From Nostoc sp. RI_552 (lineage in GTDB: Bacteria; Cyanobacteriota; Cyanobacteriia; Cyanobacteriales; Nostocaceae): 57,855 nucleotides of DNA. Below, piece by piece: positions 35,802-45,360 of this stretch. The stretch is from NCBI GenBank assembly GCA_016124525.1, contig WGNO01000011.1:1-57855 (forward strand), in the 5' to 3' direction. The notes beneath the pieces are model-generated. The model made no database searches. It was not told the origin of the DNA and worked only from the letters and a program-made list of their open reading frames with translations. A program made the position numbers and the translations under genes. Each line of letters starts with the position of its first letter. The first letter of the stretch is position 1.

Positions 35802-36385
35802 TGATGCAAAATATCGCCTACCAGTGGCAAGCTAAATTCTGGCAAACCCTACAACAACCTGAAAATGCTGAACCTTTAAAACAAGCTGCCTTAAAAAGAC
35901 AACTTGGTAAATGGACAACAGCTTTAACCACTACCGTTGTCTCAACTTCTACAGCAATGGGTTGGCAGTCTTCCGCCAAGGGACACCCACTAGGCTTGTT
36001 TCCCGTTTCCCCCAGTGAATATTTAGCTTTAGATGTCATGTCTTTCTCCCCTAGTGATACACGCTGGCGGTTTCCTATTGCCGTGATGGAATTAGAGAAC
36101 AGTAGCGATATCAACCGCAGTGCCTACTCACTCTGGAAAGTGCTATGTGTGCGTGCAGCTTTAAGAATAGTCTTTTGCTACCGCCGCAGTGCAGAAGAAC
36201 GTGCCTCCCTGCTCACTTTTCTACGCAATGAAGTGCTGCAAGCCATAAGTTTAGCAGACAGGATGAAACTCGACGGTGAAACCCTTGTGGTAGTGGGTAG
36301 TCGAGACGATTCTGCTACCTTTCCCTACGGCTTTTTTAAATGGTGGCAGTTGGAAACAAATACTGGAAAATTCGGCATACTTTAG
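35801..36385 (+). CDS. unrecognised defence-cassette protein, possible PD-(D/E)XK fold
   Basis: A 194-residue soluble protein between the methylase and DUF499 genes. I know no named family for it. Middle segment: SEYLALDVMSF (Asp78), then a strand IAVMELEN (Glu97, Glu99, Asn100) followed by a helix with Lys113. An Asp, about 19 residues, then ExE(N) and a helix recalls variant PD-(D/E)XK nucleases that use E-x-E-N. No membrane segment. Start ATGATG overlaps the methylase stop by one base, and only 14 bases separate it from the next gene, so expression is coupled. It could be the cassette's nuclease or a ring partner of the ATPase. Confidence 0.72.
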   Translation: MMQNIAYQWQAKFWQTLQQPENAEPLKQAALKRQLGKWTTALTTTVVSTSTAMGWQSSAKGHPLGLFPVSPSEYLALDVMSFSPSDTRWRFPIAVMELENSSDINRSAYSLWKVLCVRAALRIVFCYRRSAEERASLLTFLRNEVLQAISLADRMKLDGETLVVVGSRDDSATFPYGFFKWWQLETNTGKFGIL

Positions 36386-36399
36386 CAGGTGAATCACTT

Positions 36400-39261
36400 A
36401 TGGCAATTAAACCTTGGTACAAAATTGATGGCTTAACCCCCCGAGACGACTTACGTGAGGGTAAACCCTTAGATGCTTCCGAATTTGCTGTCCATCTTGA
36501 CAAAGTAAGAGATAAAACTGCACCAGCCTACTACCAAGATCCAGAACAATTTTTTAATCGTACCTATCTCACCAAATATTTAACTGAATTTTCTGCCCAA
36601 GTTGTCCGTCGTCTCTCCGGTGAAAAAACAGAAACTTCTGCTGTGTTTAACTTGGCTACTCAGTTCGGTGGCGGTAAAACCCATGCCCTCACCTTACTTT
36701 ATCACCTAGCTAAAGGTGGATCTACTGCTAATAATTGGACTGGTGTACAAAAGATTTTACAAAAAGCTGGGATTTCTTCAGTACCAGAAGCAGCAATAGC
36801 GGTGTTTGTGGGCACTGAATTTGATTCCCTCAAAGGACGTGGCGGTGATGATGGTACAAGCCTACGTAAAACTCCTTGGGGAGAAATTGCTTATCAACTA
36901 GGTGGTGAAGCTGCACTGTCTGTATTAGCACAGCACGAAGCAGAGTTTATTGAACCCAAGGGTGATGTAATTAAACAATTTCTACCCAAGGATAAACCCT
37001 GTCTGATATTAATGGATGAAATTATTAACTATGTTAGTACCTATCGTCCCAAGGGTTATCACAACAGTTTATACAATTTCATTCAGGCGTTATCAGAAAC
37101 TGCTAGAGGTTTAGATAATGTGGTGTTAGTAGTTTCCATTCCCGCTTCAGAAATGGAATACACCTCAGCAGATGAAGGCGATGAACAACGGTTTAAGAAA
37201 ATGCTGGATCGGGTGGGCAAACCTATCATGATGTCAGCTGAGGCGGAAACTTCGGAAATTATTCGCCGCCGTTTGTTTGAGTGGGATGCGGCGGCTGTGA
37301 ATGCCGATGGTAGGATTATGTTACCAAAAGATGCGATCGCAACTTCCAACGAATACGCTGATTGGGTACTAGATCACCGCCAGCAGCTTCCCAGTTGGTT
37401 TCCTGTGGATAATCCCCGTGAAACCTTTTATGCTACCTATCCCTTTCACCCCTCAGTTTTATCAGTATTCGAGCGCAAATGGCAAATTTTACCCCGCTTC
37501 CAACGCACCAGGGGAGTGTTGCGACTCCTAGCATTGTGGGTATCTAATGCCTACCAACAAGGATATCAAGGCGCACACCGAGATCCTTTAATTACTCTAG
37601 GTACTGCACCACTGGATGATCCACAATTTCGCGCCGCAGTTTTTGAACAGTTAGGAGAAGAACGTTTAGAAGGTGCTGTCACAACTGATATTTGCGGTAA
37701 AAAAGACTCCCATGCACTGCGTTTAGATGGGGAAGCTGATGACCAAATTAAAAAAGCGCGATTACACCGCAAAGTAACAACTACAATATTTTTTGAATCT
37801 AACGGTGGGGTTTTAAGTGCAGAATCCACCATCCCAGAAATTCGGTTAGCAGTGGCAGAACCATCTTTAGATATTGGCAATGTAGAAACTGTTTTAGAAA
37901 CTCTGGCTACACACTGCTATTACCTAGCAATTGAAAAAAATAAATATTCCTTTAGTCTCTCACCCAACCTAAACAAAATTTTAGCAGACCGTCGCGCCAA
38001 TATCCAATCATCCAGAATTACAGAACTAGTTAGAGCAGAAATTAAAAAAGTTTTTAGTTCTCACCCACAAATACAATTAATAGACTTTCCTAAAAGTTCT
38101 TCCGATATCCCTAATCAGCCTATTTTGAATTTAGTAATATTACCACCAGAAGATTCTCTCCAAGATAGTCAGACTTTAAAAAAAATAGAGTCTATGACCC
38201 GAGAATTTGGTACATCTAACAGAACATTTAAAAGTGGGATAATTTGGTCAATTGCTGATAGTGATACCAAGCTACGAGAAGAAGCCCGGAAAGTTCTGGC
38301 TTGGGAAGATATCCGTGACCAAGAAAAAGGATTAAATGATGACCAAAAACGTCAGCTAGAGGAAAATCTCAAAAAATCTCTGTCTAATTTAAAAGAAAGT
38401 GTTTGGAATGCTTATAAATTTGTAGCCTTACTCGGCAAAGATAACAAAATCCGTACCATTGATTTTGGTCAAATCAATTCCAGTCAGTGCGATAAGTTGG
38501 TAAATTTAATTATTCATCGCTTAAGCCACAGTGATGAACTTGTGCAAAACATTGTCCCTCGGTTTCTAGTGCGAAATTGGCCCCCAGCTTTTGAAGAATG
38601 GAGCACTAAAGCTGTGCGCGATGCCTTTTTCTCCTCCCCACTGTTTCCTAGATTGCTAAACAGTGAATGTGTAAAAACAGCCATCGCCCAGGGTGTTAAA
38701 GAAGGAACTTTAGCCTATGTTGGCAAAACCAGCAATAGTTATGAACCATTCCACTACCAATGTGCTTTAAAGCCGGGGGATGTAGAAATTTCTGAGGATA
38801 TGTTCATTATTACCCAACACACAGCAGAAAGTTACCAAACAGCCCTAGACCCTGGGACTGAAAATCCCTCAACCCCCACACAAGCTGAGGTAACTAATAG
38901 TTACATTCTAGTTAATAATCACGGTAATTCTACAGATGTGACTAATGTTCGGGAGAAAAACTCTCAACCCTACATTAGTAATAATATAAATAATGCTCAT
39001 CAACCACAAGATGAACCCATGGAGGTAATACCCCCAGTGCCATTAGCAAGTTTATTGAAATGGCATAGTAGAATTACGCCGCAAAAATGGATGAATTTTT
39101 ACACAAAAGTGCTGACTAAATTCACTACTGATCAGGATGTAAAGTTGACATTAAAAGTAGAAATTATGGTGGAGGGAAAAATAGCTCCTCACAAAATTGA
39201 AGAAACTAAAGTTTCCTTAGCGGAATTGGGGCTGGATACTCATGTCGAAACTGATATATAG
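36400..39261 (+). CDS. DUF499 AAA+-type ATPase
   Basis: A 953-residue protein from ATG 36400, chosen because homologues begin near MAIKPWYKIDGLTPR and AGGTGA lies upstream; the frame opens 20 codons earlier inside the preceding gene. Walker A is TQFGGGKTHALTLLYHLA (about 87-104), Walker B CLILMDEIINYVS (about 197-209), with later sensor-like IPASEMEYTSADEGDE. The C-terminal third is helical and ends in a beta-rich region (LKVEIMVEGKIAPHKIEETK). DUF499 proteins recur beside COG1743 methylases and SNF2 helicases. An ATP-driven sensing or loading role is inferred. Confidence 0.92.
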   Translation: MAIKPWYKIDGLTPRDDLREGKPLDASEFAVHLDKVRDKTAPAYYQDPEQFFNRTYLTKYLTEFSAQVVRRLSGEKTETSAVFNLATQFGGGKTHALTLLYHLAKGGSTANNWTGVQKILQKAGISSVPEAAIAVFVGTEFDSLKGRGGDDGTSLRKTPWGEIAYQLGGEAALSVLAQHEAEFIEPKGDVIKQFLPKDKPCLILMDEIINYVSTYRPKGYHNSLYNFIQALSETARGLDNVVLVVSIPASEMEYTSADEGDEQRFKKMLDRVGKPIMMSAEAETSEIIRRRLFEWDAAAVNADGRIMLPKDAIATSNEYADWVLDHRQQLPSWFPVDNPRETFYATYPFHPSVLSVFERKWQILPRFQRTRGVLRLLALWVSNAYQQGYQGAHRDPLITLGTAPLDDPQFRAAVFEQLGEERLEGAVTTDICGKKDSHALRLDGEADDQIKKARLHRKVTTTIFFESNGGVLSAESTIPEIRLAVAEPSLDIGNVETVLETLATHCYYLAIEKNKYSFSLSPNLNKILADRRANIQSSRITELVRAEIKKVFSSHPQIQLIDFPKSSSDIPNQPILNLVILPPEDSLQDSQTLKKIESMTREFGTSNRTFKSGIIWSIADSDTKLREEARKVLAWEDIRDQEKGLNDDQKRQLEENLKKSLSNLKESVWNAYKFVALLGKDNKIRTIDFGQINSSQCDKLVNLIIHRLSHSDELVQNIVPRFLVRNWPPAFEEWSTKAVRDAFFSSPLFPRLLNSECVKTAIAQGVKEGTLAYVGKTSNSYEPFHYQCALKPGDVEISEDMFIITQHTAESYQTALDPGTENPSTPTQAEVTNSYILVNNHGNSTDVTNVREKNSQPYISNNINNAHQPQDEPMEVIPPVPLASLLKWHSRITPQKWMNFYTKVLTKFTTDQDVKLTLKVEIMVEGKIAPHKIEETKVSLAELGLDTHVETDI

Positions 39262-39541
39262 CCTTAGTAAGTTAGGTATTAGCAAGAAACAAACCATGGC
39301 CCTACCCCACTGAATTACACATCTCAAAAATGCAGTAATTGTAATGCAATTGATAAAAAATCTCTGTTAATTATGAACTACAGAAATCAATTAAAGACAC
39401 ATAGCCCAGATGATAGCTCACAATTGTTGGCCATTGTTTGAGATGTTTATTCTTCAACATTATTCTAAGTTTTTCATTGACAACAATAGTTACAGCACTT
39501 TTCAAGTAAATAAAGTACAAACCTTAATATCATAAATCTTA

Positions 39542-39563
39542 TGGGGTGGGCATCTTCCCCGCC
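39542..39563 (+). repeat. dispersed repeat, copy 2, in the 39262-39743 gap
   Basis: TGGGGTGGGCATCTTCCCCGCC, one base different from 26816-26837 and in the same orientation. The two copies flank the desulfurase plus defence cassette. The rest of the 482-base gap has no gene; a TATGTAAAAAACCTACCCCT stretch near 39680 matches (inverted) a piece near 15552. Confidence 0.65.
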
Positions 39564-39743
39564 CTTGTACCTACTCAGATAAAATGCCCTGTAACTAAAT
39601 CTTCATGGATTTTAATTCTTCCTTCTTCTTCTTTTTTGTCTCCCAAGTGTAGCCCCATTATAACTCTCTATGTAAAAAACCTACCCCTATAAGTCCCCTC
39701 CCCCAACGGACATCACCAAAACTTGCCAAGAACCAATTAATGG

Positions 39744-40880
39744 TTAATAAGGGTCTGAGGTAAAACGTCCCCCCTTGACGCTTCTGAGATAATAACCTCT
39801 GGTGGGTAGATTCCTTAAGTTAAAAGTGTCCCCACGGGGAACTCGCCAAATTTTGTAGTCGTAATAAGTCAGGGGAGTTCTAGCTCTGCAAACTTCTGGT
39901 GGATGGTCCCCTAGAACAAAATATGCTGCTCCTTTCCCCATCACTTTCGCCATACCAAATTTATCAATCACAAGGGATGTTTCTTCGCTAATAGCTATAC
40001 CTAAAACGCTTTTTGATACCCCATCCTGAATTTGACGAGCAATAAAAGCCATTATGCGGCCCATTCTTTTGCGTTTATCAAAATGAGTGTCGATAATAGT
40101 CCCCCGCAAATGACTCCAAGGAAAAAAATTATAGGTGAAAGTAATGTCCTGGTAAGGATCTTCCAACGCTGCTCTCGTTTCAATTCCTTCTTCAGAAGAA
40201 GCACAAGCATCATAGATGTAATCACTTTGAATCATTGCTCCTGCACTGGTACCCCCAATGCCACCGCCTTTGGCATAAACTGATTCAATGGCAGTTTCTA
40301 ATTTAGTGTTTTTCCAGCTGCGGATATATTGACATTGGTCGCCGCCAGCAAAAAAAATTACATCAGCATTTCTGACTTTTTCCAAAATCTCAGGTTTGTT
40401 TGCATCTTGCCGATTACTAATGACAAGAGTTTCCACATATTTCACCCCCTGCATATTATAAATTAACCGATTGTAATCATTACTACCATAGGTACGAAGA
40501 ACAATCACATTAACCTTGGTCGTGTGGCTAGTAGATCCCCTCACTTCATGAATCATCCACTGAATGGCTTCTTCCACATCCAGACCGCCGCCGCCTAAAA
40601 TGTGTACTGGTCCTGCTAAAGACTTAGGTAAAGGGGGAGGTAATTCTAGGGTTTTTTCTGAAAAGTCGGTTTTGAGGAATGCTGTGAGACGGGACATGAT
40701 TTCGGCTCCCATCTTCATCAACATGGTTGCTACAGTCTTTAACCACTTGGTTATGCTTGGGAATACCTTTGTCATACTAAGCTGCTGGTGCAAACCACAA
40801 TTATTGCTAACTGTCGCACCAAAAAGGGTGAAATTTCCAGCGTACAGGGGTTGTACTGTTTTTTTACCCCCAATAACCAA
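39744..40880 (-). CDS. cyanophycinase-like S51 peptidase
   Basis: A 378-residue protein. The core runs from about residue 90: GPVHILGGGGLDVEEAI, VNVIVLRTYGSNDYN, NADVIFFAGGDQCQYIRSW, then the nucleophile GIGGTSAGAM (Ser212), and DTHFDKRKRMGRIMAFIARQ. These are S51 (dipeptidase E/cyanophycinase) signatures; the enzyme may release beta-Asp-Arg dipeptides from cyanophycin or act on related isopeptides. The 90-residue N-terminal extension is unusual; internal ATGs at residues 36 and 62 are alternative starts. No cphA synthetase adjoins. Confidence 0.85.
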   Translation of the reverse strand: MVIGGKKTVQPLYAGNFTLFGATVSNNCGLHQQLSMTKVFPSITKWLKTVATMLMKMGAEIMSRLTAFLKTDFSEKTLELPPPLPKSLAGPVHILGGGGLDVEEAIQWMIHEVRGSTSHTTKVNVIVLRTYGSNDYNRLIYNMQGVKYVETLVISNRQDANKPEILEKVRNADVIFFAGGDQCQYIRSWKNTKLETAIESVYAKGGGIGGTSAGAMIQSDYIYDACASSEEGIETRAALEDPYQDITFTYNFFPWSHLRGTIIDTHFDKRKRMGRIMAFIARQIQDGVSKSVLGIAISEETSLVIDKFGMAKVMGKGAAYFVLGDHPPEVCRARTPLTYYDYKIWRVPRGDTFNLRNLPTRGYYLRSVKGGRFTSDPY

Positions 40881-40917
40881 GGGTAATCTTTAATTCTCTG
40901 GGCTATTCTGGTGTTTT

Positions 40918-40935
40918 CACCCTATGACTAGGGTG
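40918..40935. terminator. hairpin just past the glycosyltransferase stop
   Basis: CACCCTA (40918-40924), loop TGAC, TAGGGTG (40929-40935); the glycosyltransferase stop is at 40938-40940. The flanking T-run lies on the plus strand, so this is not a clean terminator for the minus-strand gene. Confidence 0.38.
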
Positions 40936-40937
40936 TT

Positions 40938-42128
40938 TTAAAGCCAGACAACTTGCGATCGCTCTTGCACAACTCGCTGATATACCTTTTCTGTTTCCCT
41001 GGCTAATTTTGTCCAGTTGAACCGTTGCTCCAAATCGTTGTAGGCATTATCAATCAACCATTGGCCATAACCAGGATTTTGCAAAACCTGTAAAATTCCC
41101 CAAGCGAGAGAATCAGCATTATTTGCCTGGGTAACAATACCTGTTTTAGTGTGTTGCACTACTTCAGGAAACCCCCCTGTATCTGACACCACAACAGGAA
41201 CCCGAGAGGCAAAACTTTCTAAAGCCACAATCCCAAAGGGTTCGTAAAGACTGGGAAACACAGCACAGTCAGCAATAGTTTGGAATTTATCCAAGTATGT
41301 GTCAGAGAGAAATCCTGTAAAATAACACTTGTGAGAAATTCCCAAACTCCTGGCTTGATGCTGGAAATGCTCAGTATTTCCACCACCAATAATGACAAAT
41401 TTTACATTTTCTCCCATGAAGTTGAGAACTTGAGGGGCGGCATTAAGTAATACAGATATACCTTTTTCATAAGTCATGCGACCGACATAATAAACAATTT
41501 TTTCATGGTCTGCGGCAAATTGCCGACGGAAAGCTTGAGCATGAAAGCCTTGATTATGCTGTTTCTTTTCTGGTCGAATACCGTTGTAAATAACATCTAT
41601 TTTGTCCCCAGGAGTTTGTAAGGCTTCTTCCACCTCTCGCCGCATATAATTTGTACAAACAATAATTCGCCAAGCGTTATAAGCCAGTAAATATTCTTTG
41701 TGATGAATATAACTTTGAATATCAGTCTTAATACCATTGTGTCGTCCGTATTCTGTGGCGTGGATGGTAGCAATCAGGGGGATTTTAAAGTTATGTTTTA
41801 ACGCCATTGCTGCATCTCCCACCAACCAATCATGGGCATGAATTAAATCAAAAGTTTCTTCCTCCAAAATTAACTTACCACCTTGTTCTCCCATGCTCTG
41901 GTTGAGATTACTTACCCAATGAAAAAATTCATTACTATGTGGTACTGGTACCCGATGCACATTGATTCCTTCCACTATCTCATACATGGATGCCTGGCCA
42001 AACTCAGCAGTAATCAGGTGAATGTCATGTCCCAGCTTCACCAGTTCCGGGTATAGTTCCGCCACGTGACGAGAAATTCCGCCAACTATCCTGGGCGGGA
42101 ACTCCCAACTCAGCACCAGTATTTTCAT
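40938..42128 (-). CDS. GT4-family glycosyltransferase
   Basis: A 396-residue GT-B fold enzyme. N-terminal domain: MKILVLSWEFPPRIVGGISR, RHVAELYPELVKLGHDIHLI, IHAHDWLVGDAAMALKHN. C-terminal nucleotide-sugar domain: VYYVGRMTYEKGISVLLNAA, VIIGGGNTEHF, and the catalytic-type ALESFASRVPVVVSDTGGFP preceded by PSLYEPFGIV (the E-x7-E motif of retaining GT4 enzymes). It resembles cyanobacterial proteins annotated as glycogen-synthase-like or sucrose/mannosyl transferases; donor and acceptor are unknown. Start MKILVLSWEFPP is typical. Confidence 0.9.
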   Translation of the reverse strand: MKILVLSWEFPPRIVGGISRHVAELYPELVKLGHDIHLITAEFGQASMYEIVEGINVHRVPVPHSNEFFHWVSNLNQSMGEQGGKLILEEETFDLIHAHDWLVGDAAMALKHNFKIPLIATIHATEYGRHNGIKTDIQSYIHHKEYLLAYNAWRIIVCTNYMRREVEEALQTPGDKIDVIYNGIRPEKKQHNQGFHAQAFRRQFAADHEKIVYYVGRMTYEKGISVLLNAAPQVLNFMGENVKFVIIGGGNTEHFQHQARSLGISHKCYFTGFLSDTYLDKFQTIADCAVFPSLYEPFGIVALESFASRVPVVVSDTGGFPEVVQHTKTGIVTQANNADSLAWGILQVLQNPGYGQWLIDNAYNDLEQRFNWTKLARETEKVYQRVVQERSQVVWL

Positions 42129-42478
42129 TGACTAAACTCCCCCATACCCTGTAAATATCTAAAAAACTACAAAGATGCTCACTGTAGTGATTATAGTGAT
42201 TGTATTTACTACAGTTTTTGGATAGAGCCGATAAACCAAAATAACACAACCATAGAAAGAGGACAAAAGATTTTCCGCTTTTTAGGATAGTTTTAACAAC
42301 ATCAGCCTAAGTCCCCACCAATAGGAATGTTATGTGGGGATATAAGCCAGGTAATGACCATCCCATCTGCCCACAACATCAGCCGCTCTTTGGTTAGTGA
42401 GTGGATTATATGTGTTAACCTTCCCTGCTTCCATCCGTAGTAAAACCATGGGATTTTAACTTCAAAATTTGGATAATT

Positions 42479-44248
42479 TCAATGGTCATCATCAGCAGAA
42501 AGCAAGACTGGTTTTTGATACAGAGGTACTGTAAAGGTGACTGTTGAACCAAGTCCTTCACCGAGACTGTAAAAATGTACTTCACCCCCCATAGCCTCTA
42601 TGAGCTTTTGGGATATTGCCAGTCCCAAACCTGTACCGCCGTACTGACGAGTGCGGGAACCATCCACCTGTGAGAATAATTGAAATAGTTTGTCTTGTTT
42701 ATCTAGAGAAACACCAATACCCGTGTCAGCTACTCTCACCCTCACCATACCAGGGAATTGCTGCCCTTGAAATGTCGTCTTTTTTAAAACCAAATCAGCA
42801 CTGACGGTAATGCCACCTTCCTCGGTAAATTTGATAGCATTATTCGCCAAATTGAGCATAACTTGTAACAATCGTTGGTAATTACCTTGGACAATTATTT
42901 CATCGGAGGTAGGAAGCATATGCATATGAAAGCTGAGATTTCTTGACTCTGCTTGGGGACGCATAAAATTTTCTACATCATGAAATAGTTCATTTACTTT
43001 AACTGGAGAACAAACTAACTCCATTTTGCCAGCTTCGATTTTGGCTATATCTAAAATATCGTTGATTATATGCAGCAGATGTATTGATAAATGATGGGCT
43101 TCAAAAAGAAACTGACGTTGTTCCTCAGGATCATCTGCCATACCCTCTAAAATCAGCTTCAAAAAGCCTATCATGCCATTGAGGGGAGTGCGAATTTCAT
43201 GGGATACATTAGCCAGAAATTCGCTTTTCAGGCGGGAGGCTTCTTCGGCCTTTTGACGGGCTAGTTCTAGTTCTTTGTATAAAGTGGCATGAGCGATAGC
43301 TGTACCCACCTGATCAGCAAACTCCTTTGCTAATTCTAGTTCTGCTTTTGTCAGCGGCTCAAATTCATCTTTAAGACTAATGGCAATTACTCCGTTGGCT
43401 TGGTCTTGATGGCATGTGGCGACTACTAAAATTTTTTCCTGGGGGAACAGACTATACCCTGATACCTCCACCTCCATCACCATTGGTTCTAAAGTTGCCA
43501 ATGCTTGAGCAAAAGCTGGCTCAGAACTTACATCTATTTCTAAGCCAAGCATGGAGTTACGTTTTGGGTGGTGATACTCTGCTATGACCCGGACTCTAGA
43601 ACTACTAGGCTGGTAAGGACAGATAATGCAACGCTGTAGCCTTAGCGCTTTTCCCAAACTATCAACAGTTTGTTGCCAAATCACATCTAAATCTAATGTC
43701 CGCCGAATATTTTTGGTAATTTTATTCACCAGCCTTTGGTATTGTTGCCTTCGTCCTGGGTGACGTAGTAAACATAAAGCCGATTCTGGCTGTGTGAGTT
43801 TTTCTGGTGTTGCCTTAACTCCTTGTTTGTTAAGTTTAACTTGCAACAACCGTCCCATCACCAAAACTGTAGTAGCGGGGGTTCCTAGTGACGGCATCAT
43901 CGGGCAAATTACCAGATCCAACTCGAACAACTCTTGGCGGTAGCTAAACCAGCATTGAAACTTTTCCGGGAGCAAATTATTTAAAATCCGGCGCAATCGT
44001 TCCAAATAAGCACCATTATCTACAGGGACAAAAATTTCTTCCTCATTGCACTCATTTACTATTTGCTTGGGGTTTAACCCCAACAATTCGCTATGCTGCC
44101 AATAAAATGTCAGGTAGCGTCCCGTCCCATCTTGGGTGTACACCAATTCGGAACCGACATTTGGCAGGGAGCCATCGGTTTCATTAGTGGTATATTCCAG
44201 ATTTTGGGGAAATATGTTGGGCAATTGGGAGTTAGCACTAATAGTCAT
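42479..44248 (-). CDS. sensor histidine kinase with GAF domain
   Basis: A 589-residue cytosolic sensor. N-terminal PAS-like part (about 40-150, ELVYTQDGTGRYLTFYWQHS), then a GAF domain (about 180-330, LDVIWQQTVDSLGKALRLQR), a short coiled coil, HisKA with the phospho-His in NVSHEIRTPLNGMIGF, and HATPase with N-box NNAIKFTEEGGI, G1 DTGIGV, and GGTGLGLAISQKL. No receiver domain or membrane helix. No response regulator adjoins. ATG 44248 is preferred to the TTG nine codons upstream. The ligand or light input is unknown. Confidence 0.92.
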   Translation of the reverse strand: MTISANSQLPNIFPQNLEYTTNETDGSLPNVGSELVYTQDGTGRYLTFYWQHSELLGLNPKQIVNECNEEEIFVPVDNGAYLERLRRILNNLLPEKFQCWFSYRQELFELDLVICPMMPSLGTPATTVLVMGRLLQVKLNKQGVKATPEKLTQPESALCLLRHPGRRQQYQRLVNKITKNIRRTLDLDVIWQQTVDSLGKALRLQRCIICPYQPSSSRVRVIAEYHHPKRNSMLGLEIDVSSEPAFAQALATLEPMVMEVEVSGYSLFPQEKILVVATCHQDQANGVIAISLKDEFEPLTKAELELAKEFADQVGTAIAHATLYKELELARQKAEEASRLKSEFLANVSHEIRTPLNGMIGFLKLILEGMADDPEEQRQFLFEAHHLSIHLLHIINDILDIAKIEAGKMELVCSPVKVNELFHDVENFMRPQAESRNLSFHMHMLPTSDEIIVQGNYQRLLQVMLNLANNAIKFTEEGGITVSADLVLKKTTFQGQQFPGMVRVRVADTGIGVSLDKQDKLFQLFSQVDGSRTRQYGGTGLGLAISQKLIEAMGGEVHFYSLGEGLGSTVTFTVPLYQKPVLLSADDDH

Positions 44249-44569
44249 GAATCGAGTTGGATAGACAAATGGCAACTCAAAGTGGCTTGGCTAAAGCCGC
44301 TCAAAAAAATTGAAAATTGGCGGAAACCATTACAGCTTTGGCATTGTTACATTGAAGATTTTGGCGTTTTTTGATGGCTTTTTTTCATGTTCTATTTGCA
44401 CCTTGTTAATCGACTAATTACTTACCAGTCATTAGTTGTTGAGATCCCATACCCCCGCCTGCGCTAGCTATGGTGGACATAAAAATTCATAACTAACGAC
44501 TCGGTTTAAACCATATCCCCGGTGGGTGTGGTTAACTAAAGACTAAAAACTGGGTATCATCCTTTCGCC

Positions 44570-44806
44570 TCAATCATTCCATTCCCCACGGGGTGGAACA
44601 GGTATGCGACGGGGAGTGCGTGTCAGTTCGTCATCTCTAGGAACTTCACCTCGCAGCCATTGACGAATGGCCACTTCAATGACTTTACTGGGATCATTGG
44701 TTAAGTGCTGAATTTGTTCTACTAAATCCGGGTCGAGGCGAACAGCCATTTCTACCTTATCGGCTCGTCTTGGTTCCGGTTCGGTAGCTTTCTCTTTCAT
44801 ATTCAT
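44570..44806 (-). CDS. small RHH-like cyanobacterial protein
   Basis: A 78-residue charged protein. RADKVEMAVRLDPDLVEQIQ followed by HLTNDPSKVIEVAIRQWLRG is a ribbon-helix-helix pattern (strand then two helices), and the tail is Arg/Pro-rich (TRTPRRIPVPPRGEW). It may be an antitoxin-type or housekeeping DNA binder; no toxin partner adjoins. It is alone, with a 554-base spacer toward lepA. Confidence 0.75.
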   Translation of the reverse strand: MNMKEKATEPEPRRADKVEMAVRLDPDLVEQIQHLTNDPSKVIEVAIRQWLRGEVPRDDELTRTPRRIPVPPRGEWND

Positions 44807-45360
44807 AGGTTTATATACTCAGAGATTTTTGCGTCTAAAGCTTTGTCCTGGATTGATTATTTACCATTCAGGTAAGTTGACTGACTATGGTTAAGGTGCA
44901 AGTTCACTGCACAATTACATAGGCTCCCAAACCCACACCAAACTAACAACATTTGGTTTTAAATGGTAAAGGTCATCAAACTCACTAGACAACAGATGCA
45001 GAATTGGTTTCCGTAAGTCAGTAGTTCTAGGCAGTTACAAAGTGTAACAATCCACGACATCTACATTATTTACTTACATATATTTATTGTACGCTTTTGA
45101 TTGGTTAATCCCATCATGTAAAATAGACTTTATATAGATATTTTTTTTCTAAATCTAAAATCCCCGACTCCTGAACAAAAGCCAGCAAAGCCCGGTGGGG
45201 GTGGATGGCAGAGAAATTGTTAAGTCCATCTCTTGGGGGTGAAATCTCAAATCCCAAATCCATTAACTCTAATGCAACAGATCCTTGGCTAAGAAAGCAT
45301 TAAAATATATAAAGTAAATTTCTTCTTTAACCTTGATTGCTGCTTCAGCAAAGATAGTTT
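44807..45360. other. 554-base divergent spacer before lepA
   Basis: AT-rich; no RNA gene, palindrome or reading frame of note seen. It should contain the lepA promoter and that of the small RHH-like gene. Confidence 0.3.
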
